Assembly: GCA_030841035.1 (NCBI GenBank) | Contig: JAVEDI010000045.1 | Span: 1 to 48,117, forward strand | Direction of reading: 5' to 3' | Source: Actinomycetota bacterium | GTDB taxonomy: Bacteria; Actinomycetota; Actinomycetes; JACCUZ01 | Length of the DNA stretch: 48,117 nucleotides | Part shown: positions 15,140-23,635 of the stretch, piece after piece | How positions within the stretch are numbered: position 1 is the first letter of the stretch | Layout: each line of letters begins with the position of its first letter | Made by a program: the position numbers and the translations under genes | The notes under the pieces: generated by a model | The model's input: only the letters and a program-made list of their open reading frames with translations | What the model was told of the DNA's origin: nothing | The model's database searches: none

Positions 15140-16336
15140 GTGACGGATGCGGCGCTCCAGACGCCACGGTCGGACGTGCCGACCCTGCGCGACGTCGTCG
15201 CGGTGCTCGACAGTCTCTACGATCCGCGCTGGGCTGCTGACTGGGACTCCGTCGGCCTCGTCACCGGCGACCTGGACGACCCGGTTCGCCGGGTCCTGCT
15301 GGCGGTCGACCCCGTCGACGAGGTGATAGCGCAGGCGATCGACTGGCACGCCGACCTGTTGCTGGTGCACCACCCGTTGCTGCTGCGGGGCGTGCACTCG
15401 GTTGCCACCCACCACCCGAAGGGCCGCGCTGTCACGCAGCTGGTGCGGGCCGGTCTCGCGTTGCACGTCGCACACACCAACGCCGACGTGGCGAGCCCAG
15501 GCGTGTCCGACGCGCTGGCCGGTGCGCTCGGCCTGGTGGACGTGGTGCCGTTACAGCCGGCACCGGACGACGCCCTCGAGAAGGTCGTGGTCTTCGTGCC
15601 GTTCGACCACGTCCAGTCCGTGGTCGACGCGATGGCCGCGGCAGGAGCCGGACGGCTCGGCGACTACGAGCGGGCGGCATGGTGGAGCTCGGGCACCGGG
15701 ACGTTCCGGCCGTTGGAGGGCGCGCGACCGGCACTGGGAGAGACCGGGCGCATCGAGGAGGTCCACGAGGCGCGGGTGGAGATGGTGCTGCAGCCCAGCC
15801 GGCGTACGGCCGTCATGGCGGCGCTGCGGGAGGCGCACCCGTACGAGGAGCCGGCGTACGACCTGCTGCCGACCCTCGCGGTGGCGGGACAGCGCGGGAC
15901 CGGACGGGTGGGCGCCCTGCCGCAGCCCGAGACGCTTCGCGACTTCGCCGGCCGGGTCGCCGCCGCACTGCCGGCCACCGCCGCGGGCGTCCGCGTGGCC
16001 GGTGATCTGGACGCAGCCGTGCGCCGCGTCGCGGTGTGCGGGGGAGCGGGGGACGACCTGTTCGACGTCGTACGGCGCCTGGACGCCGACGTCTACGTGA
16101 CCGCCGACCTGCGCCACCACCCGGCCTCGGAGTCGCTGTCACATGGCCGCCCCGCGCTCGTCGACTGCGCACACTGGGCGACCGAGTGGCCGTGGCTGGC
16201 CGACGCCGAGCGACTGCTGCACGCCGGGCTGGCCGCCCGGGGGGCTACGGTTGAGACTCGTGTCTCGCACCTCGTGACCGACCCGTGGTCCCTGCGCCTG
16301 CCAGGGACCACTCCACCAACTGGAGAGCTGCTCTGA
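15140..16336 (+). CDS. Nif3-like dinuclear metal centre hexameric protein
   Basis: A 398-residue Nif3/YbgI/YqfO family protein, sometimes annotated GTP cyclohydrolase I type 2; the true reaction is unsettled. Conserved metal-binding elements are the LVHHPLLLRG His pair, HTNAD near residue 115, and the C-terminal CAHWATEWPW His/Glu motif. The length includes the roughly 120-residue insert domain (residues about 130-250, AHPYEEPAYDLLP near 235) found in longer members. Start is GTG 15140. Its stop overlaps the CTG start proposed for the zinc-ribbon gene. The three-gene order Nif3, zinc ribbon, RNase H-phosphatase recalls a conserved actinobacterial operon. Confidence 0.92.
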   Translation: MTDAALQTPRSDVPTLRDVVAVLDSLYDPRWAADWDSVGLVTGDLDDPVRRVLLAVDPVDEVIAQAIDWHADLLLVHHPLLLRGVHSVATHHPKGRAVTQLVRAGLALHVAHTNADVASPGVSDALAGALGLVDVVPLQPAPDDALEKVVVFVPFDHVQSVVDAMAAAGAGRLGDYERAAWWSSGTGTFRPLEGARPALGETGRIEEVHEARVEMVLQPSRRTAVMAALREAHPYEEPAYDLLPTLAVAGQRGTGRVGALPQPETLRDFAGRVAAALPATAAGVRVAGDLDAAVRRVAVCGGAGDDLFDVVRRLDADVYVTADLRHHPASESLSHGRPALVDCAHWATEWPWLADAERLLHAGLAARGATVETRVSHLVTDPWSLRLPGTTPPTGELL

Positions 16337-17076
16337 AAGCCGCCGCCACGGATCAGTTGCGCCTGCTCGACGTGCAGGCGCTGGACACCCGCCTCGACCA
16401 GCTCGCGCACCGGCTGCAGACGCTTCCGGAGCATGCCGCGCTGCGCGAGCTCGACGGAACGCTCGCGGCGCTGCGGGACCAGATCGTTGGAGCCGAGACC
16501 GAGGCGAGCGACGTCAGCCGCGAGCTGTCCAAGGCGGAGGGCGACGTCGACCAGGTCACTGCGCGGGCGGCCCGTGACCAGCAGCGGCTCGATGCGGGCC
16601 AGGTGTCCTCGCCCAAGGAGCTCGAGGGGCTGCAGCACGAGATCGCCACGCTGGCCAAGCGGCAGAGCGACCTCGAGGACATCGTGCTCGAGATCATGGA
16701 GCGCCTCGAGTCGGCGCAGAGCCGGCATGCCGAGCTCACCACGCAGCAGGAGCAGGCCAAGGCGAAGGTCGCTGAGCTCACCGCGTCACGTGACCGGGCG
16801 AGCGGTGAGATCGAGAACGAGATGGCGGCGTTGCGCCCACAGCGCGACACGCAGGCGGGGCAGCTCGCCGACGAGCTGGTGGCGCTCTACGAGAAGATCC
16901 GGGCCCAGCAGGCCGGCATCGGCGCGGCCGAGCTGCGGCAGCGGCGTTGCAGCGGCTGCCGGCTCGAGATCAACAACGTCGAGCTCGGCCGGCTGCGTGC
17001 GGCCGACGACGACGAGGTGCTGCGGTGCGAGGAGTGCCGACGCATCCTCATCCGCACCGCCGAGTCGGGCCTCTGA
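16333..17076 (+). CDS. C4-type zinc-ribbon coiled-coil protein (DUF164 type), probable CTG start
   Basis: A 247-residue protein with a long antiparallel coiled coil (about residues 30-180, heptad-rich and full of Glu, Gln and Ala) and a C-terminal zinc ribbon with RRCSGCRLEI and RCEECRRIL, two CxxC pairs near residues 206 and 236. Members are thought to bind nucleic acid or chaperone partners. No ATG, GTG or TTG fits the family N-terminus (KAxxxDQLRLLDVQALDTRL). CTG at 16333 does, with GGAGAG five bases upstream and a four-base CTGA overlap with the Nif3 stop. A GTG at 16285 would add 16 unusual residues inside nif3. The CTG start is preferred but unproven. Confidence 0.85.
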   Translation: MKAAATDQLRLLDVQALDTRLDQLAHRLQTLPEHAALRELDGTLAALRDQIVGAETEASDVSRELSKAEGDVDQVTARAARDQQRLDAGQVSSPKELEGLQHEIATLAKRQSDLEDIVLEIMERLESAQSRHAELTTQQEQAKAKVAELTASRDRASGEIENEMAALRPQRDTQAGQLADELVALYEKIRAQQAGIGAAELRQRRCSGCRLEINNVELGRLRAADDDEVLRCEECRRILIRTAESGL

Positions 17077-17082
17077 CGCACC

Positions 17083-18243
17083 GTGCGTTTCATCGTCGAG
17101 GCCGACGGGGGCTCCCGCGGCAACCCCGGTCCCGCGGCCTACGGCACGGTCGTGCGCGACGCCGAGACCGGCCAGGTGCTGGTCGAGCGCGCGGAGTACA
17201 TCGGTACCGGCACCAACAACGTGGCCGAGTACAAGGGCCTCATCGCCGGGCTGCGCGCCGTGCGTGAGATCGACCCGGACGGGGAGGTCGAGGCCCGGCT
17301 GGACTCCAAGCTGGTCGTCGAGCAGCTGTCGGGTCGCTGGAAGATCAAGCATCCGTCGATGCGGCCGCTCGCGCTGGAGGCGCAGCGGGTGCTGCCGCCC
17401 TCGCAGGTCACCTACGTCTGGGTGCCGCGCGAGCGCAACAAGCACGCCGACCGGCTGGCCAACGAGGCGCTCGACGCGGCCGCCAAGGGGCGGACCTGGT
17501 CGTCGTCGACGAGCACGGCGGAGCTTTCGGCGTCGCGGGGCGCGGTGGTCGACGGACCGGTCGTGGACGAGGCCGAGGTCGAGCCGCCGCCCACCGACAC
17601 CCAGGTCGGTTGGGACGTCGGTCTCGGCGTCCCGACGACGTTCCTGCTGCTGCGGCACGGCGAGACGGTGCACACCGCGCGCAAGCTGTTCAGCGGCAGC
17701 GGCGGTGACGACCCGCCGCTGACCGCCGCCGGCGAGGCCGAGGCGGCGGCCGTGGCGGCCGCCTTGACCGGGCGCGGCATCACGGCCGTCGTGACGTCGC
17801 CGATGCGTCGCGCACGGCAGACAGCCGACATCGTCGCCGGCGCGCTCGGCCTGGCGGTGCGCGAGGTCGACGACCTGCGCGAGGCTGACTTCGGTGAGTG
17901 GGAGGGCCTCTCGTTCGCCGAGGTGCGCGAGCGGTGGCCCGACGAGCTGGTGGCATGGCTCGCTGACTTTTCGGTGCCGCCGCCGAGCGGTGAGTCGTTC
18001 GCCGAGGTGGACATGCGCGTCGCCCGCGCGCGCGACAAGGTGATCGCCCGCCACCCCGAGGGCACCGTGCTGGTCGTCAGCCACGTCACGCCGATCAAGT
18101 CCCTGGTGCGCAGGGCGCTCGAGGCGCCGCCGGTGTCGCTGCTGCGGATGGAGCTGTCGTCGGCCTCGGTGACCGAGATCCACTGGTACGCCAACGGCAC
18201 CGCCTCGCTGCGCTCGTTCAACGAGAACGCTCGCACCCGCTGA
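17083..18243 (+). CDS. Bifunctional RNase H / acid phosphatase
   Basis: A 386-residue fusion. Residues 1-140 are RNase HI-like, with catalytic acids in VEADGGSRGNPGP (Asp8), NNVAEYKGL (Glu), ARLDSKLVVEQ (Asp) and KHADRLAN (Asp). A linker rich in Ser, Val and Asp leads to a histidine-phosphatase domain starting LLLRHGETVHT near residue 190, with the second Arg/His set in SPMRRARQT and VVSHVTPIKS. The same architecture in mycobacteria combines RNA-DNA hybrid cleavage with an alpha-ribazole-phosphatase-like (CobC) domain. Start is GTG 17083, six bases after the zinc-ribbon stop. Confidence 0.95.
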   Translation: MRFIVEADGGSRGNPGPAAYGTVVRDAETGQVLVERAEYIGTGTNNVAEYKGLIAGLRAVREIDPDGEVEARLDSKLVVEQLSGRWKIKHPSMRPLALEAQRVLPPSQVTYVWVPRERNKHADRLANEALDAAAKGRTWSSSTSTAELSASRGAVVDGPVVDEAEVEPPPTDTQVGWDVGLGVPTTFLLLRHGETVHTARKLFSGSGGDDPPLTAAGEAEAAAVAAALTGRGITAVVTSPMRRARQTADIVAGALGLAVREVDDLREADFGEWEGLSFAEVRERWPDELVAWLADFSVPPPSGESFAEVDMRVARARDKVIARHPEGTVLVVSHVTPIKSLVRRALEAPPVSLLRMELSSASVTEIHWYANGTASLRSFNENARTR

Positions 18244-18259
18244 TCCCGCCGGGGGCGGC

Positions 18260-19354
18260 TCAGCGGAGCCAGTCGGCGAGCACCTCGGCGGTGTGCTGTC
18301 CCACCGCTGGCGGTGGCCGGTCCAGCGCCCCCGGCGTGCGTGAGAACCGTGGTGCCGGCGCCGGCTGTACGACGCCGAGGTGCTCCACGAAGGTGCCGCG
18401 CGCGACCAGGTGCGGGTGCTCGTGCGCCTGGCCAAGACCCAGCACCGGCGCGACGCATGCGTCGGTGCCTGCGAACACTGCCACCCACTCCGCCTGTGTG
18501 CGGGCGGCGAAGGCCTGCGCCAGCCGCCCACGCAGCGCCGGCCACGCAGCGACGTCCGCGCGGTCGACCTCCGCCGGGTCGATGCCCAGACCCGCCAGCA
18601 GAGCCTGGAAGAAGGGCTTCTCCAAGGCACCTACTGCCATGTGCCGCCCGTCGGCCGTCGCGTACACGTCGTAGAACGGGGCGCCACCGTCGAGCAGGTT
18701 CGCGCCGCGCACGTCCTGCCACGCGCCGGCGGCGAACAGTCCGTAGAACATCGTCATCAGGTGGGCCGACGAGTCGACCATGGCCGCGTCGACGACCTGG
18801 CCGACGCCGCTGGCACGGCTCTCGTGCAACGCGGCGAGCAGTCCCGCGACCAGGTAGACGCCGCCGGCGAAGTCGCCCAGCAGATTCAGAGGGACCGCCG
18901 GCGCCTCGCCGGGGCGGCCGATGGCATGCAGCGCGCCGGTGACCGCGACGTACGTCAGGTCGTGACCCGCGACGTGCGCGTCGGGACCGTCCTGGCCCCA
19001 GCCCGTCATCCGCCCGTAGACCAGGCGCGGCGCCCGGGCCAGGCACTGGTCGGGACCGACGCCGAGGCGCTCGGCGACGCCGGGTCGGAAGCCCTCGATC
19101 AGCAGGTCCGTGCGGCCCACGAGCGCCAGCAGTCGCGCGACGTCGTCGGGTGAGGCGAGGTCGAGGCACACGGAGCGCTTGCCGCGGCCCAGCAGGTCCT
19201 GTTCCGGGGGGACGACCGCCAGCCTCGGTCCGCCAGGGCGGTCCACGCGTACGACGTCGGCGCCGAGGTCGGCGAGCAGCATCGCGGCGAAGGGGCCGGG
19301 GCCGAGCCCGGCCAGCTCGAGCACGCGCACGCCGGCGAGCGGCCCGCCGCTCAC
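18260..19354 (-). CDS. CaiB/BaiF CoA-transferase family III, alpha-methylacyl-CoA racemase-like
   Basis: A 364-residue class III CoA-transferase family enzyme. The N-terminus GPLAGVRVLELAGLGPGPFAAMLLADLGADVVRVDRP is typical, and VAGHDLTYVAVTGAL and LLGDFAGGVYLVAGL supply the His and Asp that catalyse proton transfer in alpha-methylacyl-CoA racemases. That points to racemisation of 2-methylacyl-CoA (branched-chain lipid or sterol side-chain catabolism) rather than CoA transfer. Start is GTG 19354, overlapping the stop of the upstream F420 oxidoreductase gene (GTGA), so the two form an operon. It converges on the RNase H gene with 16 bases between stops. Confidence 0.88.
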   Translation of the reverse strand: MSGGPLAGVRVLELAGLGPGPFAAMLLADLGADVVRVDRPGGPRLAVVPPEQDLLGRGKRSVCLDLASPDDVARLLALVGRTDLLIEGFRPGVAERLGVGPDQCLARAPRLVYGRMTGWGQDGPDAHVAGHDLTYVAVTGALHAIGRPGEAPAVPLNLLGDFAGGVYLVAGLLAALHESRASGVGQVVDAAMVDSSAHLMTMFYGLFAAGAWQDVRGANLLDGGAPFYDVYATADGRHMAVGALEKPFFQALLAGLGIDPAEVDRADVAAWPALRGRLAQAFAARTQAEWVAVFAGTDACVAPVLGLGQAHEHPHLVARGTFVEHLGVVQPAPAPRFSRTPGALDRPPPAVGQHTAEVLADWLR

Positions 19355-20352
19355 CTGACGAGCTTGGGCAGCACGTCGCGCCCGAAGACCTCGATCCATT
19401 GCGCCTGGTTGCGTCCGACGTTGTGCAGGTAGACGCGGTCGAAGCCGAGGTCGACGTAGCGCTGGATGTGGGCACGGTGCCTGTCGGGGTCGGCGGAGAT
19501 GAGCAGCCGCCCCTCGAAGTCCTCGGGGCGGACCAGGGCAGCCATCGCGGCGAAGTCGTGCGGTGAGCGGATGTCGGCCTTGGGGAACTTCATGCCGCCG
19601 TTGGGCCATTGGTCGAGGGCGTTGGCCAGAGCCTGCTCGTCGGTCTCGGCCCAGGACAGGTGCAGCTGCAGCACCTTGGGCATCGTCTCGTGATCCTTGC
19701 CGGCCTCTCGGGCACCCTCGGCGAACTTGGCGAAGAGGCCCTCGATCTTCTCCGGCGGGGCGCCGACGGTGATGATGCCGTCGGCGAGGCGGCCGGTGCG
19801 CCTGGCATTGATCGGCCCTGCCGTGGCGACCAGGATCGGGGGTGCCTGCTCGGGCATGGTCCACAGTCGCGTGGTCTCCATCGTGAAGTGCTGACCGCGG
19901 TGCTTGACGTCCTTGCCGTCAAGGGAAGCCTGGAAGAGCTTGCCGATCAGCTCGATGGCCTCGAACATCCGCGCCGAGCGCTCTCCGGCCTCGGGCCAGT
20001 AGCCGCCGACGACGTGCTCGTTGAGCGCCTCGCCGGAGCCGATCCCGAGCCAGTGCCGACCGGGGTACATCGCGGCGAGGGTCGCCGAGGCCTGGGCCAC
20101 CACGGCCGGGTGGAAGCGGAACGACGGACACGTCACACCGGGCCCGAGGTCTCCCGCGGTGCGCTCGCCGACGGCGCTCAGCACGTTCCAGACGAAGGAG
20201 GCCTCGCCCTGAGCGGGCACCCAGGGCTGGAAGTGGTCGGCCGCCATGCAGCCGGAGAACCCGTGCTGCTCGGCCAGCACGGTGAGGTCGACGACCTCGC
20301 GGGGCCCGAACTGCTCCAGCATCGCGGCGTAGCCGACGGTCAGCGCTGCCAT
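19351..20352 (-). CDS. F420-dependent LLM-class oxidoreductase, G6PDH-type subfamily
   Basis: A 333-residue TIM-barrel flavin/F420 oxidoreductase. It starts MAALTVGYAAMLEQFGPREVVD and contains the cofactor-site segments AADHFQPWVPAQGEASFVWNVL and GSGEALNEHVVGGYWPE, plus LVATAGPINARRTGRLADGIIT. This pattern fits the subfamily related to F420-dependent glucose-6-phosphate dehydrogenase; the substrate is not assignable. Start is ATG 20352; a GTG three codons upstream is possible and neither has a strong ribosome site. It overlaps the downstream racemase gene. It shows the host makes coenzyme F420. Confidence 0.87.
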   Translation of the reverse strand: MAALTVGYAAMLEQFGPREVVDLTVLAEQHGFSGCMAADHFQPWVPAQGEASFVWNVLSAVGERTAGDLGPGVTCPSFRFHPAVVAQASATLAAMYPGRHWLGIGSGEALNEHVVGGYWPEAGERSARMFEAIELIGKLFQASLDGKDVKHRGQHFTMETTRLWTMPEQAPPILVATAGPINARRTGRLADGIITVGAPPEKIEGLFAKFAEGAREAGKDHETMPKVLQLHLSWAETDEQALANALDQWPNGGMKFPKADIRSPHDFAAMAALVRPEDFEGRLLISADPDRHRAHIQRYVDLGFDRVYLHNVGRNQAQWIEVFGRDVLPKLVR

Positions 20353-20423
20353 GGTTGCCACGGTACCGGCGCACGGTGGTGGCCGGTGGTGGGGTGACGC
20401 GCCGACAGCCGGTGCGGAGTCGC

Positions 20424-21578
20424 TCAGCGCAGGGATGCTGCGCCGAGGGCCAGGGTCACCGTGGTCGCGACGAGCACCAGCGGCATGCCGAGCAGCCCGA
20501 TGGCCGCGAAGTGGCGCGCCGACACCTGCACGCCGCGCGCCCGGCAACGCTCCCGCCACAGCAGTGTCGCGAGCGAGCCCCAGAGCAGCACAAGCGGTCC
20601 GACGTTCGTGCCGACCAGCAGCGCGAGGAGCCGGTCGACCCCGCCGCCGGCGGCGTTCGGCTCGACGACGAGGTAGGCAGGCAGGTTGTTGAGCAGGTTG
20701 CTGCTGACCGCGCCGACTCCGGCCACCTGCAGCAGGGCGGGTACGTCGCTGCCGCTGCCGGTCACGGCCGCGACGATGCGGTCGCCGCCGTGTCGCAGGA
20801 ACGCCTCGACGACCAGTGCCAGCCCGAGCACGAACAGCGCGAGCCGCCAGGGCACGAGGCGCACCCGCAGCACGTCGCGCCGGCGTACCGCGAAGACCAG
20901 CACCAGCACGGCCGCCGCCACGGTCACCACCACCGTCGGGTCGCCGCCGAGCAGGATGGCCGGCACGAGCGCCACGCAGGACAGAGCGGTCAGCACGAAC
21001 AGCACGCGGTCCTCGACCCGTGGCTGTCGCGGCACCTCGTAGCCTCCGCGCAGGTCGCGGTGGTAGCGCAGCCCGAGCACCACCACGGTCAGCGTCACCG
21101 ACACGACCGTCGGCAGCCACATGCGCTCGAAGAAGGCGTGCGGGCTGAGGTGGAGTCGACGCAGTGCGAGCAGGTTGGTGAGGTTGGACACCGGCAGCAG
21201 CAGGCTCGCGGTGTTCGCGAGCCAGACGGTCAGCATCGCGAAGGGCAGCGGACTGAGCCCCAGCTGTTGCGCGAGTGAGAGCACGACGGGGGTGAGCAGT
21301 ACGGCGGTCGTGTCGAGCCCGAGCAGGACAGTGGTCACCGTCGCCAGCACGGCGACGAGGAGGAACAGCAGCGGCGTGCGACCGCGGGCCAGGTGTGCCG
21401 CCTCGCGTGCTGCGACGTCGAAGACGAGCGCGACCTCAGCCAGCTCGGCCAGCACCGTGATGGCGACGAGGAACACCAGGATCGGCGCCATCCGCGCAGC
21501 GACCTCGATGGCGGCGTGCCACGGCAGCAGACCGGTCACTACGGCGGCGAGCGTCGCGACTGAGCTGTAGCGCCACAC
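20424..21578 (-). CDS. ArsB/SLC13-type ion permease
   Basis: A 384-residue membrane protein of the ion-transporter superfamily (ArsB/NhaD/SLC13-like), with about ten hydrophobic segments. Family landmarks are VFDVAAREAAHLARGR, GLDTTAVLLTPVVLSLA, ANTASLLLPVSNLTNLLALRRL near residue 125 and the repeated-half signature SSNLLNNLPAYLVVEP near residue 300, with VGTNVGPLVLLWGSLATLLW. The N/NP-like hairpins fit an anion exporter. It could be an arsenite pump, but it sits 13 kb from the ars locus with no ArsA nearby and is shorter than E. coli ArsB (about 429), so the substrate is open. Start is GTG 21578. Confidence 0.72.
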   Translation of the reverse strand: MWRYSSVATLAAVVTGLLPWHAAIEVAARMAPILVFLVAITVLAELAEVALVFDVAAREAAHLARGRTPLLFLLVAVLATVTTVLLGLDTTAVLLTPVVLSLAQQLGLSPLPFAMLTVWLANTASLLLPVSNLTNLLALRRLHLSPHAFFERMWLPTVVSVTLTVVVLGLRYHRDLRGGYEVPRQPRVEDRVLFVLTALSCVALVPAILLGGDPTVVVTVAAAVLVLVFAVRRRDVLRVRLVPWRLALFVLGLALVVEAFLRHGGDRIVAAVTGSGSDVPALLQVAGVGAVSSNLLNNLPAYLVVEPNAAGGGVDRLLALLVGTNVGPLVLLWGSLATLLWRERCRARGVQVSARHFAAIGLLGMPLVLVATTVTLALGAASLR

Positions 21579-21643
21579 GTCGAGCGGATCCTCCCGGGTC
21601 GGCCAGAGGGCACCTTACGGCCCGGACTGCGTAGGCTGCCGGG

Positions 21644-23062
21644 GTGCCTCGTCGCCATCTGCGTCTGCGCACCACCGACGGAGCCGAGCTGCGCGCCGGT
21701 TTCGCGGCCATCCGGGCCGACCTCGGTCTGCCGACGGGCTTTCCGGCCGAGGTCGAGGCCGAGGCGGCGGCCGCACCGGCGCGTAGGGACCTGCCCGACC
21801 ATGACGTCACGGACCTGCCGTTCCTTACGGTCGACCCGCCAGGATCGATGGACCTCGACCAGGCGATGCACATCGAGCGACGGGGACGCGGCTACCGCGT
21901 GCGCTACGCGATCGCCGATGTGGGCGCGTTCGTCGTGCCCGGCGCAGCGATCGACGCGGAGGCTCATCGTCGCGGCGAGACGCTCTACAGCCCCGACACG
22001 CGCACGCCGCTGCACCCGCCGTCACTGTCCGAGGGCGCGGCCTCGTTGCTGCCGGGGCAGGTGCGCCCGGCGCTGCTGTGGACCCTCGACCTCGACGACA
22101 GCGGCGAGGAACGCGCTGTCGACGTACGTCGTGCCCTGGTGCGGTCGCGTGACCGCCTCGACTACGCCGCCGTGCAGCGCGCTGTGGACTCGGGTGCGGC
22201 CGACGAGCGGTTGCTCCTGCTCGCCGAGGTGGGACAGCTGCGCAAGGCGCGCGAGGTCGAGCGTGGCGGGATCAGCCTGCCCATCCCCGAGCAGGAGGTC
22301 GTCGAGGACGGCGGCTCGTTCCGCCTGGAGTACCGCTCCCCGCTGCCCGCGGAGGCGTGGAACGAGCAGATCTCGCTGATGACCGGGATGGCGGCCGCGG
22401 CCCTGATGCTGCACGCGGAGATCGGGATCCTGCGGACGCTGCCGTCGGCCCCCGAGTCCGACATCGCGACGCTGCGCCGCGCGGCACGGGCGTTGGAGGT
22501 CGAGTGGCCGGGCGGTGTGCCCTACGCCGAGGTGATCCGCGGCCTCGACCCGCGCAAACCGCGGCACGCCGCGCTGATCCAGGAGGCCACGTCGCTGCTG
22601 CGCGGTGCCGGCTACACCGCCTTCGACGGCGGGGTCCCCGCAAACGCGACGCATGCCGCGGTCGCGGCACCCTACGCGCACGCCACCGCCCCGCTGCGTC
22701 GCCTCGTCGACCGGTACGTCGGCGCCGTGTGCCTCGCCATCTGCGCCGGAGACGACGTGCCGGCCTGGGCACGTGTCGGGCTGCCCAAGGTGCCCGCCCT
22801 GATGGCCGACAGCGATCGGCGCGCTGGAGAGCTGGAGCGTCAGTGCGTCGCGCTGATGGAGGCCGTGGTGCTGCGCGACGCGATCGGCGCGGTGTTCGAC
22901 GCCGTCGCGGTCGAGGTGCGCGGCAACGGCGGGATCGTGCAGCTGCGTGAGCCGGCCGTCCGCGCGGCCTGCGAGGGGCACATGCCGTTGGGCGAAAGGG
23001 TACGGGTGCGGCTGGTGGAGGCTGATGTCAGCGCGCGATCGGTGCGGTTCGCTCTCGCCTGA
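21644..23062 (+). CDS. RNB-domain exoribonuclease (RNase II/R family, short)
   Basis: A 472-residue enzyme consisting mainly of the RNB catalytic domain. The metal-binding acids are in VDPPGSMDLDQAMHI (near residue 67), with ADVGAFVVPG following, and the substrate-channel segments SLSEGAASLLPGQVRPALLWTL and PYAHATAPLRRLVDRYV. It lacks the two N-terminal cold-shock domains and a full C-terminal S1 domain of classical RNase R, so it is the compact actinobacterial type. It presumably degrades RNA 3' to 5'. Start is GTG 21644, divergent from the permease gene at 66 bases. It ends about 20 bases before rnpB, an unusual but possibly coincidental pairing of RNA-processing genes. Confidence 0.9.
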   Translation: MPRRHLRLRTTDGAELRAGFAAIRADLGLPTGFPAEVEAEAAAAPARRDLPDHDVTDLPFLTVDPPGSMDLDQAMHIERRGRGYRVRYAIADVGAFVVPGAAIDAEAHRRGETLYSPDTRTPLHPPSLSEGAASLLPGQVRPALLWTLDLDDSGEERAVDVRRALVRSRDRLDYAAVQRAVDSGAADERLLLLAEVGQLRKAREVERGGISLPIPEQEVVEDGGSFRLEYRSPLPAEAWNEQISLMTGMAAAALMLHAEIGILRTLPSAPESDIATLRRAARALEVEWPGGVPYAEVIRGLDPRKPRHAALIQEATSLLRGAGYTAFDGGVPANATHAAVAAPYAHATAPLRRLVDRYVGAVCLAICAGDDVPAWARVGLPKVPALMADSDRRAGELERQCVALMEAVVLRDAIGAVFDAVAVEVRGNGGIVQLREPAVRAACEGHMPLGERVRVRLVEADVSARSVRFALA

Positions 23063-23082
23063 GCGCGCTAGGCTCCAGGTAC

Positions 23083-23471
23083 GGCGGACGAGCCGGCCGG
23101 GCGGCCGCGTCGAGCACCTCTCGGGGTGACTCGTCGAGGAAAGTCCGGGCTCCACAGGGCAAGGTGGTGGGTAACACCCACCCGGGGTGACCCGCGGGAC
23201 AGTGCCACAGAAAACAGACCGCCGCCGGGTGACCGGCGGTAAGGGTGAAACGGTGGTGTAAGAGACCACCAGCGCCCGGGGTGACCCGGGCGGCTCGGCA
23301 AACCCCACCTGGAGCAAGGTCAGACAGGGAGCGTTCGAGGGCGGCCCGCCCGAGCTCCCGGGTAGACCGCTGGAGGCTGTCGGCAACGGCAGCCGGAGAT
23401 GGATGGTCGCCCGGCGCGTGACCGCGTGTCACGCGCCGACAGAACCCGGCTTACAGGCCGACTCGTCCGCC
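23083..23471 (+). ncRNA. rnpB: RNase P RNA, bacterial class A
   Basis: About 389 bases folding as M1-type RNA, the catalytic subunit that trims tRNA 5' ends. The ends pair (P1): GGCGGACGAG at the start with CTCGTCCGCC at 23462-23471. Conserved catalytic-core signatures are GAGGAAAGTCCGGGCTCCA (23138-23156), CACAGAAAACAGACCGCC, GGTAAGGGTGAAACGGTGG and AGACAGGGAGCG, with AGAACCCGGCTTACAGGCC near the 3' end. The end points are accurate to a few bases. It starts about 20 bases after the RNB gene stop, so its promoter may lie within that gene. Confidence 0.95.
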
Positions 23472-23494
23472 GCCTGTGCCCGGTGGTGTCCGCA

Positions 23495-23511
23495 ACGGCC
23501 CGTATTAGGCC
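23495..23511 (+). terminator. Small hairpin after rnpB, possible terminator
   Basis: CGGCC-cgtatta-GGCCG, a five-base stem 24 bases beyond rnpB, followed by GAAAACG rather than a T tract. It is weak as an intrinsic terminator but positioned for one. Confidence 0.3.
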
Positions 23512-23635
23512 GCTGAAAACGTAGGACTGAAGATCATCCGCTGATCACCGTGGCTGACCCTGATTCCCCGTTGTCGTGGTGGTCCGGCGCCCGAGTAATT
23601 GTCGAAAGGTGCCGGTACCGTTCGCGCTTGTGAGC

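Noticed and set aside
20424-21578. Confident naming of the permease as ArsB
   Set aside because: The family includes several anion transporters, the gene is shorter than ArsB and lies away from the ars operon, so only a family-level call is justified.
23495-23511. A strong intrinsic terminator for rnpB
   Set aside because: The stem has only five base pairs and no T tract follows; it was kept only as a weak candidate.
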